A stretch of DNA of 7,369 nt from JAJZJT01 sp049964655 (lineage in GTDB: Bacteria; Actinomycetota; Acidimicrobiia; Acidimicrobiales; RAAP-2): positions 1 to 7,369 of the forward strand of contig JBMFXC010000099.1 of the NCBI GenBank assembly GCA_049964655.1. Reading direction: 5' to 3'. Numbering within the stretch: the stretch's first letter is position 1; every line of letters starts with the position of its first letter. A program made the translations under genes and the position numbers. The notes under the pieces were generated by a model. The model did no database searches and had not been told where the DNA came from. It saw nothing but the letters and a program-made list of their open reading frames with translations. Positions 1 to 7,369 of the stretch are shown here, one piece after another.

Positions 1-36
1 CATGGGAACAGGCGATCAACAGGCCGTCCCCGATGA
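1..36 (+). CDS. 3' end of an upstream gene (partial, unidentified)
   Basis: Frame 1 is open from the window edge and reads HGNRRSTGRPR before a TGA at 34-36. That stop overlaps the ATG at 33 of the glycosyltransferase in an ATGA junction, the same coupling seen at most other same-strand junctions here. This makes it plausible that the frame is the basic C-terminus of the preceding operon gene. Eleven residues are too few to identify a family, and the frame could be open by chance. Confidence 0.4.
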   Translation, partial: HGNRRSTGRPR

Positions 37-887
37 CCCTGATCTCGATTGTCACGCCGTTGCGCCGGGGTCCGAACCGGTATCTCGCCGAGGCATGGGA
101 GAGTGTGCGGGCCCAGCGCCTGCCCCCCGGATGGGGTCTCCAATGGATCGTCGTGGAGGACGGCCCTGCCGTCGATTCGAGAACCGTCCCCGACGACCCG
201 AGGATCCGGTACCTCGGCACCTGGGCGCAGCAGGGACCTGCCGGGGCGCGCAACGTCGGCGTCTCGTGTGCCCGAGGCACCTGGATCCGTATGCTGGACG
301 ACGACGACATCCTTCCCCCCGGTGCGCTCGCCGCCGCAATCGATGTGGTCGAACGACACGTCGACGTGCTGTGGATCACCGGCGGGGCCCTGGACCTGAC
401 CGAAGCGGGACCTCGGCCCGTCTCCGGCAATGGCTTCGCCCCCGGACCGCTGCCCCGCCCCGCATTCGCACGGTGGTTGCTGGAACACGACGAGGGTCCG
501 CTGCCCGTCCATCCCGCCAGCCTCTTCGTGCGCCGCGATGCCTTCTTGGCTGTCGGCGGGTGCAGCGCGCTCTCCCCGGGCGAGGACGTCGAGATGCTGG
601 CCGCCCTGAGCACCCTCTTCGATGGCTGGCACACCGGTGCGCCTGCCCTCCATTATCGGGTGTCGCCCCAGCAGCACCGCCGTGCCGAGTACCGGTCGGC
701 CAGCTTTCCCCGCCGCGTGAAGCTGATTCGCCAACGGATCCTCGCCATGCAACGGCTCGTCCAGGCGCACTCCGGCGAACCTGATCACCCCGCGGTGGAC
801 GACTCCCGACCGCAGTTCACCCCAGGAACGCCTGCCGCGGCAGGCAGTGCCGACCATCCCCCGCTCCTGGCGACGAACGGACCGTGA
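33..887 (+). CDS. Family 2 (GT-A fold) glycosyltransferase
   Basis: A predicted 284-residue cytoplasmic glycosyltransferase that would move a sugar from a nucleotide-sugar donor to an unknown acceptor. The GT2 landmarks appear in order. The first beta strand ISIVTPLRRG is at residues 4-13. The nucleotide-contacting acidic pair in VVEDG is around 42-43. The GPAGARNVGV segment is at 68-77. A metal-binding DXD-type LDDDD is at 88-92. HPASLFVRRDAF is at 160-171, and a GEDVEML acidic pair at 184-185 sits where the catalytic base is expected. No membrane helix or signal peptide is visible. The last 40 residues are Pro/Ala-rich and probably disordered. The ATG at 33 is chosen because it overlaps a possible upstream stop (ATGA) and lies directly before the first strand; the frame is open upstream without another ATG. 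The TGA overlaps the next gene's GTG. Acceptor and pathway cannot be told from the sequence. Confidence 0.85.
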   Translation: MTLISIVTPLRRGPNRYLAEAWESVRAQRLPPGWGLQWIVVEDGPAVDSRTVPDDPRIRYLGTWAQQGPAGARNVGVSCARGTWIRMLDDDDILPPGALAAAIDVVERHVDVLWITGGALDLTEAGPRPVSGNGFAPGPLPRPAFARWLLEHDEGPLPVHPASLFVRRDAFLAVGGCSALSPGEDVEMLAALSTLFDGWHTGAPALHYRVSPQQHRRAEYRSASFPRRVKLIRQRILAMQRLVQAHSGEPDHPAVDDSRPQFTPGTPAAAGSADHPPLLATNGP

Positions 888-1603
888 CCGACCCACCGCC
901 ATCCCAGCGACAGGCTGCCCGCGCTGTGGTACAGGCGGTGAACGTGGGCCTGCCCCGTGAGGTGGTCTGGCAGGGGCGGACGATCCGCTCGGGGATCTGG
1001 AAGTCACCTGTCGTGGGGGTGGTCGCCGTGCGCGGGGTGAACCTGGAGGGCGATGGCCAGGCTGACCGCAGAGCCCATGGGGGCCCAGACAAGGCGGTGT
1101 ACGCCTACGCGGCAGAGGACGAGCGGTGGTGGTCCGAGGAGCTCGGCGTCGAAGTCAGCCCTGCCAGCTTCGGCGAGAACCTCACCACTACCGGCCTCGA
1201 CCTGAACGGGGCCGTGGTGGGTGAGCGTTGGCAAGTGGGCAGCGTGCTCCTTCAGGTGACGCAACCTCGCATCCCGTGCTACAAGCTCGGCATTCGCATG
1301 GGGGACGACGAGTTCCCGGCGCGTTTCGCCGCCGCCCGACGCCACGGCGTCTACCTACGAATCGTGCAGGAGGGAGAGCTCCGGGCTGGCGATGACATCG
1401 AGGTGCTCCACCGTCCTTCTCACGGCTTCCGAGCTGTGGACGTGGCCAACATCTACTACGGCGACCACCGGAGGGCCGGTGAGTTGCTCGACGTGCCCGA
1501 ACTGGCCCCGTCCTGGCACGCGTGGGCCCGCAGGATGCTCGCCCGCCTGGGGCAGCTCGACAGGCCGGCTCCTTCCGGCGACGCGAGTGAAACTGGCTCC
1601 TGA
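884..1603 (+). CDS. MOSC and 3-alpha domain protein, YiiM-like
   Basis: A 239-residue protein of the MOSC superfamily (molybdenum cofactor sulfurase C-terminal domain). YiiM-type members act with molybdenum cofactor in reducing N-hydroxylated compounds. Visible MOSC signatures are HGGPDKAVYAY at residues 65-75, FGENLTTTG at 96-104 and QPRIPCYKLG at 127-136, whose Cys132 is the conserved MOSC cysteine. Residues 180-222, with VANIYYGD and the SWHAWARRML helix, match the C-terminal 3-alpha domain typical of YiiM. The length is close to the roughly 224 residues of E. coli YiiM. The GTG start at 884 overlaps the glycosyltransferase stop as GTGA. A later GTG at 926 would trim 14 weakly conserved residues and cannot be excluded. 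No strong Shine-Dalgarno precedes either start, consistent with coupled translation. No transfer-related or Moco-biosynthesis genes flank it, so the physiological substrate is unknown. Confidence 0.87.
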   Translation: MTDPPPSQRQAARAVVQAVNVGLPREVVWQGRTIRSGIWKSPVVGVVAVRGVNLEGDGQADRRAHGGPDKAVYAYAAEDERWWSEELGVEVSPASFGENLTTTGLDLNGAVVGERWQVGSVLLQVTQPRIPCYKLGIRMGDDEFPARFAAARRHGVYLRIVQEGELRAGDDIEVLHRPSHGFRAVDVANIYYGDHRRAGELLDVPELAPSWHAWARRMLARLGQLDRPAPSGDASETGS

Positions 1604-1674
1604 ACGCGTCGCCCGCTCCGGCCGACCCCGGGGCCACGAGTGCTCGGCCGGGCGGAACCGGGGTCAGAACGCGT
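1604..1674. terminator. Nested inverted repeat between convergent genes, possible bidirectional terminator
   Basis: The arms GACCCCGG (1624-1631) and CCGGGGTC (1658-1665) are perfectly complementary over 8 bp. Inside the loop lies a small CGAG-tg-CTCG hairpin (1637-1646), and outside lies a pair of self-complementary ACGCGT boxes (1604-1609 and 1669-1674). The structure begins right after the MOSC gene stop and covers the likely stop (1664-1666) of the minus-strand reading frame, where a shared terminator would be expected. There is no U-tract on either strand, so intrinsic termination is uncertain and the large loop weakens the case. Confidence 0.35.
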
Positions 1675-1743
1675 CCTCCGCGATCGCCTCCCGCTTCTCC
1701 GAGCGCGAAGCGGATCTGGTACCAACGGAGCCCTCGCCATCGC
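1664..1743 (-). CDS. Possible C-terminal end of the gap-interrupted minus-strand gene
   Basis: Reading leftward from the assembly gap, one frame encodes 25 hydrophilic residues, DGEGSVGTRSASRSEK then REAIAEDAF, before a TGA (complement of 1664-1666). A charged tail fits the cytoplasmic end of a membrane protein like the one starting at 2103, and the stop sits next to the convergent inverted repeat. Joining the two pieces would give a protein of about 145 residues if the gap were really about 100 bases. With exactly 100 N the frames do not match, but 100 N is a conventional placeholder. The other two frames stay open further into the MOSC gene and look like shadows. Confidence 0.4.
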
Positions 1744-1843
1744 NNNNNNNNNNNNNNNNNNNNNNNNNNNNNNNNNNNNNNNNNNNNNNNNNNNNNNNNN
1801 NNNNNNNNNNNNNNNNNNNNNNNNNNNNNNNNNNNNNNNNNNN
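1744..1843. other. Assembly gap (100 N)
   Basis: Exactly 100 consecutive N, the conventional filler for a scaffold gap of unknown size. It interrupts the minus-strand membrane-protein gene, so the length, reading frame and C-terminal domain of that gene cannot be determined here, and a further small gene inside the gap cannot be excluded. Confidence 0.98.
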
Positions 1844-2103
1844 GCGACGGCCGAGTCGGTGATGGGTGACCACGCAGCTGGCGGCCACGAGAGCGCCAGG
1901 CCGGTCCCGATCGCCACCAGCAGGGCGGTGGTGCCGACGAGACCGTAGCGACGACCGACGGCTCGGAACAGCGCCACCTGGGACGGCGTATCGAGGACCC
2001 GGCGGGCCGCGGCGGTCACGACGGCAAGGCAGACGAGGCTCCCCACCCAGATCGACGCCGCGACCAGCTCCACGGCGACCAGCGGCGTGCTCGTGGTCAG
2101 CAT
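1844..2103 (-). CDS. Small integral membrane protein, N-terminal part (truncated by gap)
   Basis: Eighty-six residues are readable from MLTTSTPLVAV to the gap. There are two clear hydrophobic helices, at about residues 8-30 (LVAVELVAASIWVGSLVCLAVV) and 54-70 (GLVGTTALLVAIGTGLAL). They are separated by a basic, amphipathic loop containing AARRVLD and RAVGRRYG. The pattern of an aromatic-Val-Gly in helix 1 followed by a basic loop and a Gly-rich helix 2 resembles small four-helix membrane proteins of the CopD/DUF4149/TMEM205 kind, but I cannot assign a family. The start at 2103 is chosen because AAGGAG (complement of 2113-2118) lies 9 bases before it; an ATG seven codons upstream has no ribosome site. 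The gene is divergent from the suf operon and shares its 190-base upstream region, so co-regulation with it is possible. Function unknown. Confidence 0.7.
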
Positions 2104-2112
2104 GGTCCTTTT

Positions 2113-2118
2113 CTCCTT
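2113..2118 (-). promoter_or_regulatory. Shine-Dalgarno of the minus-strand membrane-protein gene
   Basis: AAGGAG on the minus strand, 9 bases before the ATG at 2103. It decides the start in favour of 2103 over the ATG at 2124, which would begin inside the region that supplies this site. Confidence 0.7.
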
Positions 2119-2203
2119 GCTCATCGCCCGTCTGGGGGTGAATCGAGCCGACAGCACTGCACCGACTGGTTCGTGACACCCGATAGAAGGTTCGCTCGGT
2201 CGG

Positions 2204-2232
2204 CTTTGGGGCTTGTTTCTCTAGTTTATACT
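2204..2232 (+). promoter_or_regulatory. Candidate sigma-70-type promoter of the hemerythrin-suf operon
   Basis: The only AT-rich stretch in the divergent spacer (about 2213-2240) contains TATACT at 2227-2232, a good -10 box. The -35 position at 17-base spacing is CTTTGG (2204-2209), a poor match, which is common for regulated promoters in high-GC bacteria. Transcription would start near 2239, leaving a leader of about 57 bases before the ATG at 2296. On the minus strand the same island reads TATAAA (complement of 2225-2230), so it could also serve the divergent membrane-protein gene. Confidence 0.5.
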
Positions 2233-2237
2233 GGAGA
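2218..2237. promoter_or_regulatory. Near-perfect palindrome over the -10 box, candidate operator
   Basis: TCTCTAGT-TTAT-ACTGGAGA is an 8-4-8 inverted repeat with a single mismatch, and its right half overlaps the putative -10 TATACT. Size, AT-rich centre and position fit a dimeric repressor site that would block RNA polymerase, such as those of Rrf2-family or ArsR/DeoR-type regulators that control Fe-S genes elsewhere. It does not obviously match the SufR or IscR consensus I know, and no regulator gene is in the window, so the binding protein is unknown. Confidence 0.45.
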
Positions 2238-2257
2238 TAGGATCAAGAGCGGAAGAC

Positions 2258-2290
2258 GAGGTCCTTCAGGATCTCCACACGAGGAGGATC
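2258..2290 (+). promoter_or_regulatory. Leader with two mutually exclusive hairpins around the Shine-Dalgarno
   Basis: Hairpin A pairs 2258-2264 with 2269-2275 (7 bp including one G-U, loop UUCA). Hairpin B pairs 2270-2276 with 2283-2290 (7 bp with one bulged G, loop ACACGA) and encloses the ribosome site GGAGG (2283-2287), which is 8 bases before the ATG at 2296. The two share bases 2270-2275, so only one can form at a time: A leaves the ribosome site free and B hides it. This is the logic of a translational switch, but the stems are short and chance formation in GC-rich DNA is possible. Confidence 0.3.
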
Positions 2291-2295
2291 ATCCC

Positions 2296-3530
2296 ATGAC
2301 GATTACTGACGCCGACGCCTTCGAGGCGATGCTGGCCCATCACCGCAGCCTCGAGGACCAGGTGGTGCGGCGGGTGACTACTCTTCGAGAAGCTGTTGGG
2401 AGTGACCGCCCCTACGAGGCGGCGGTAGCTGAGCTGGTCGCCTACGTGGCCGAAGAGGTCCTCCCGCACGCGATGGCCGAGGAGCACTCCATCTACCAGG
2501 CTGCCGGCGGTCTTGCCGCCCTGGCGGGCACGGTGGCGGAGATGATCGCGGAGCACCGGCAGCTGGTGGCGTCGGTCGAAGCTCTGGCGAAGTCGCAGAG
2601 CCCAGCCGATGCCGCCGAGCTCGCCGAGTCGATCGGGACGCTGTTCACTGCCCACGTGGCCAAGGAGAACGACCTCCTCCTGCCACCGCTCCAGGCGGAC
2701 GACACGGTGAGCCTGTCGCAGCTGCTGGTGCAGATGCACCGGCTCACCGAGGCAGCCCAAACCGAGACATCGACCGCGGACGATGTCTCGGTCCCCGACA
2801 CTGACACGACCCTTCTCGGACTGCTGCTTGAGGCGGGCAGCGCCCTCGCAGACGCGGGCGAGGGTGATCGGGCCTGTCGGATCGTCGCCCAGGCGTGGGC
2901 GGCGCTGCGAGTCCCGAGGCCCGATCTCGCCGTGCGTGTGACTGCCACCCTGCATCGCCTAGTCCGCTCCGTCACGGCCGAACCGGTCGCCTTCTCGACC
3001 CGTGCAACCACCGGCAAGTCGGCCGACGACGAGATCCTCGACGTGCGGGAGCTCGCCCCGGCCCAGCGTCACGAGTCGATCTTCGCCGCCTACCAGGCGC
3101 TGGCCCCGGGTGCTGGCTTCGTGCTGGTGAACGACCACGACCCCAAGCCGCTGCGCTACCAGTTCGAGGCGGAGCACGCTGGCGAGCACACCTGGGAGGC
3201 CATCGAAGCCGGACCGGCGGTCTGGCGGGTGCGCATCGGCCGGGTGGGCGCTGGGACTGCCTCGGCGTCGGGCGCAGCTGCCAGCGGCGTCGGATCGGAG
3301 CCGGAGCTCGACGTCCGCCGGTTCCCGCACGGGCAGCGCCACGAGTCGATCTTTGCCGCCTACGACGCCCTTGCTGGCGGTTCCGGGTTCGTGCTGGTCA
3401 ACGACCACGATCCCAAGCCCCTGCGTTACCAGTTCGAGGCGCAGCACGCCGGCGAGTACACCTGGGACTACCTCGAGGAGGGACCCCGTGTCTGGCGGGT
3501 GCGCGTCGGCCGTCCCGTGGGCGCACCTGC

Positions 3531-3534
<4 letters not shown>
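2296..3534 (+). CDS. Hemerythrin (HHE) protein with two C-terminal DUF2249 domains
   Basis: A predicted 412-residue soluble protein. Residues about 10-132 form an HHE hemerythrin domain, a four-helix bundle that binds a di-iron centre. The ligand set is visible as H15/H16, H58-x3-E62, H87 and H120-x3-E124. Residues 170-228 form a second, all-helical segment of unknown role. Residues 248-316 and 338-406 are two DUF2249 copies sharing 53 of 69 residues, joined by an Ala/Gly/Ser linker. DUF2249 resembles the small TusA-like fold in its LDVR start and NDHDPKPL core but lacks the TusA CPxP cysteine. Hemerythrin-like proteins bind O2 or NO or handle iron; which applies here is unknown. The ATG at 2296 is chosen for the GGAGG 8 bases upstream; the in-frame GTG at 2173 would put the promoter inside the gene. 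The stop overlaps sufB (ATGA), which ties the protein to Fe-S assembly, perhaps as a sensor or iron-handling partner (inference). Confidence 0.88.
3037..3243 (+). repeat. DUF2249 coding repeat, copy 1
   Basis: First of two 207-base direct repeats with a 270-base period inside the hemerythrin gene. Both code for the same DUF2249 fold, and the DNA itself is still clearly alignable, with mostly third-position changes across the QRHESIFAAY and GFVLVNDHDPKPLRYQFEA stretches. Confidence 0.85.
3307..3513 (+). repeat. DUF2249 coding repeat, copy 2
   Basis: Second copy. The 69 residues are identical to copy 1 at 53 positions. Most differences fall in residues 342-346 at the N-terminal side and around 391-399 near the C-terminus, while the central core is unchanged. 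Confidence 0.85.
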
Positions 3535-5754
<2,220 letters not shown>

Positions 5755-5758
<4 letters not shown>

Positions 5759-7194
5759 CACTCGCAGCTCGCACCGTGTCCGCCCACCCCAGCGAGGGGT
5801 TGCAGCTCCCGCTGGCGGGATGGCCGTCGGACCCGGACTGGCTCGCCGTCGCCCGACGCGGGGCAGCGGCGTGGGTGACGGCCAACGGGTTCCCGAGCGC
5901 CAAGCACGAAGATTGGCGCTACACGAGGATCGATCCGGCTCTCGCCATTCCCTTCGCCACCGATACCGACACCGGCCGTCGCACTGCCACCGGCGGGAGC
6001 TGGCCCGACGTGTCGCTGCGGGACCTGCTCGGCCCAGGGCTCGGCGGGATTCGCCTGGTGGTCGTGGACGGCCACTTCGCTCCCGAGCTGTCGGACCACG
6101 GCCACCTGCCCAGCGGTGCACGACTCGACAGCCTGCACGACGCGCTCGCCGTCGCGCCTCATCGGCTCGAGCCCCTGTGGTCGTGGCACTCGAACGGGTA
6201 CCCGCACGCCCTACGCGCCCTCAGCGACGCGCTGGCGACAGACGGGATCCTCATCGACCTGCCGACCGAGGCAGTTGTCGACGACCCGATCGAGATCATC
6301 CTCCTCACCGTGCCGGGACGTGCTCCTCACTGGTCGCATCCCCGCATCGTGGTCCTCGCCGGAGCGGGGTCGAAGGCAACCGTGGTCGAGACTCACCTCG
6401 GCGTTCCCGGCCAACCGTCGGTGACCAACGCCCTCACCCAGGTGGCGCTCGATGACGGCGCCCAGGTGGCGCACTACGTGATCCAGGACGAGAACCTGGA
6501 CAGCTTCCACTTCTCGTCGCTGGAGGCCCACCTCCGCCGCTCCAGTCGCTTCTCCTCCCGACTGCTCGCCGTCGGTGGCCGGATCGGCCGCCACGAGGTC
6601 CACACCGTCCTCCACGGTGAGAACGCGGAGGTCGAGCTCGACGGGCTGTTCCTCACCGCTTCCGGCCAGCACCACGACAACGCGATCCTGGTCGACCACG
6701 CCGCTCCGGGCTGTCGGAGCCACCAGATCTACAAGGGTGTCGTCGACGGCGACGGCCACGGGGTGTTCAACGGCCACATCGTGGTCCGCCCCGGCGCTGT
6801 CGGCACCGATGCCCACCAGACGAACAAGAACCTGCTGCTGTCGGACCGGGCGGAGGTCGACACCCGCCCCCGCCTGGAGATCTTCGCCGACGACGTGGCT
6901 TGCACCCACGGCGCCGCCGTCGGGCAGCTCGATCCCGACGCCCTGTTCTACCTTCGCTCCCGAGGCGTCCCGCCCCAGGAGGCCCGGGCGCTGCTCGTCT
7001 CGGGGTTCGTCCAGGAGGTCCTCGACTGTTTTGCCGACGGCCCCATCCGCCAGTATGCCGAACGCCTCGTCGCCGCTCACCTGGAGCCAATCATGTCAGC
7101 TGGTCGACGAGGTACCGACAGTGCATCCGACAGCGATAGCGATAGCGCGCGGGACGTCTCCGCCAGCCGATCACGAGGAGGTACGGCGAAGTGA
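5755..7194 (+). CDS. sufD: Fe-S cluster assembly protein SufD with an unusual Ser/Asp-rich tail
   Basis: SufD pairs with SufB to form the beta-helix scaffold heterodimer and contributes a ligand at the interface where the cluster forms. The N-terminal helical region carries the typical KHEDWRYTRID motif (residues 50-60). The beta-helix runs from about 165 to 390, including GRHEVHTVLHGENAEVELDG (278-297) and VFNGHIVVRPGA (337-348). ACTHGAAVGQLD (382-393) contains H385, the counterpart of E. coli H360. The C-terminal helical segment, with RSRGVPPQEARALLVSGF, is conserved to about residue 447. Residues 449-479 form a low-complexity tail with DSASDSDSDS, making the protein 479 residues against 423 in E. 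coli. The ATG at 5755 forms ATGA with the sufC stop; a GTG at 5716 would add 13 residues inside sufC and is less likely. The final codons hold the sufT ribosome site, and the stop overlaps sufT (GTGA). Confidence 0.96.
7175..7181 (+). promoter_or_regulatory. Shine-Dalgarno of sufT inside the sufD 3' end
   Basis: GAGGAGG, 9 bases before the GTG at 7191. It is the strongest ribosome site at the gene junctions within the operon and supports the GTG as the true start even though no stop is in view. Confidence 0.75.
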
Positions 7195-7369
7195 ACGAGG
7201 TCGTCGAGCTGCGACGGGACTGCCGTGCCGTGTTGATCCCGAGCGGCCGGCTGGCCGTCCTTGCCCGAGGCGAGCACGTGGCGCTCACCCAGCAGTTGGG
7301 CGGCAGCTTCACCGTCGAGATTCGCCATGGCCTCCTGGCGCGGATCGACGGCGCGGACGCCGACGCGCT
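7191..7369 (+). CDS. sufT: SufT, Fe-S maturation factor, N-terminal part (cut by window edge)
   Basis: The frame is open from the GTG at 7191 to the window end, giving 59 residues: MNEVVELRRDCRAVLIPSG, followed by LARGEHVALTQQLGGSFTVEI and ending ARIDGADADAL. The order VELxRDCxAVLIPSG, G-x(2)-V-x-(L/I)TQxLGGSxTV and RI-x(3)-DADAL is that of the N-terminal domain of long-form SufT, which precedes a DUF59 domain expected beyond the window. SufT helps mature Fe-S proteins under high demand in other bacteria. Its place directly after sufD, with a GTGA overlap and a strong ribosome site, fits a suf operon member. The identification rests on remembered family pattern over a short piece, and the DUF59 part cannot be checked here. 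Confidence 0.82.
   Translation, partial: MNEVVELRRDCRAVLIPSGRLAVLARGEHVALTQQLGGSFTVEIRHGLLARIDGADADA

Noticed and set aside
2..784. A 260-codon + strand open frame covering the glycosyltransferase
   Set aside because: Arg/Pro/Gly-rich translation with no family pattern, overlapping a frame with clear GT2 motifs; typical GC-rich shadow.
2173..2295. N-terminal extension of the hemerythrin gene from the GTG at 2173
   Set aside because: It would place the AT-rich promoter island, the palindrome and the strong GGAGG inside the coding region; the ATG at 2296 has an ideal ribosome site and begins just before the HHE domain.
2895..3530. Long in-frame open extension upstream of sufB
   Set aside because: It lies entirely within the hemerythrin-DUF2249 gene in another frame, is Arg/Pro-rich, and SufB homology starts after the ATG at 3531.
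6211..7080. A 289-codon minus-strand open frame opposite sufD
   Set aside because: Antisense shadow of the SufD coding sequence; no ribosome site or recognisable domain.

Overview
This window is high-GC DNA with third-position G/C bias, dense overlapping genes and a draft-assembly gap of exactly 100 N. Codon use and gene content suggest an actinobacterium-like genome, possibly from the less-studied Acidimicrobiia-type lineages. That placement is inference; no rRNA or other phylogenetic marker is present.

Left part (1-1603, + strand): a short operon fragment. The tail of an unseen upstream gene ends at 36 and overlaps a family 2 glycosyltransferase (33-887) by ATGA. The glycosyltransferase in turn overlaps a YiiM-like MOSC-domain protein (884-1603) by GTGA.

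Middle (1604-2103): a convergent intergenic stretch with a long inverted repeat. It is followed by a minus-strand membrane-protein gene that starts at 2103 and runs into the assembly gap (1744-1843). A 26-codon reading frame ending at 1664 on the far side of the gap may be the tail of the same gene.

Right part (2104-7369, + strand): a divergent regulatory region, then a five-gene SUF iron-sulfur assembly operon: hemerythrin-(DUF2249)x2 protein, sufB, sufC, sufD, and the start of sufT, cut by the window edge. All four junctions overlap (ATGA, TGATG, ATGA, GTGA), so the cluster should be translated as one coupled unit. SufB, SufC and SufD form the scaffold-ATPase complex on which Fe-S clusters are built, and SufT is an accessory maturation factor. 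No cysteine desulfurase (sufS) or sufU lies inside the window.

The most notable points are these. First, a predicted di-iron hemerythrin fused to two recently duplicated DUF2249 domains occupies the first position of the suf operon. Second, an AT-rich near-perfect 8-4-8 palindrome sits on the likely -10 box of that operon, resembling an operator. Third, the 5' leader contains two mutually exclusive hairpins, one of which buries the Shine-Dalgarno sequence. Together these suggest a suf operon tuned by oxygen, NO or iron through a route different from the usual sufR-first arrangement of actinobacteria.
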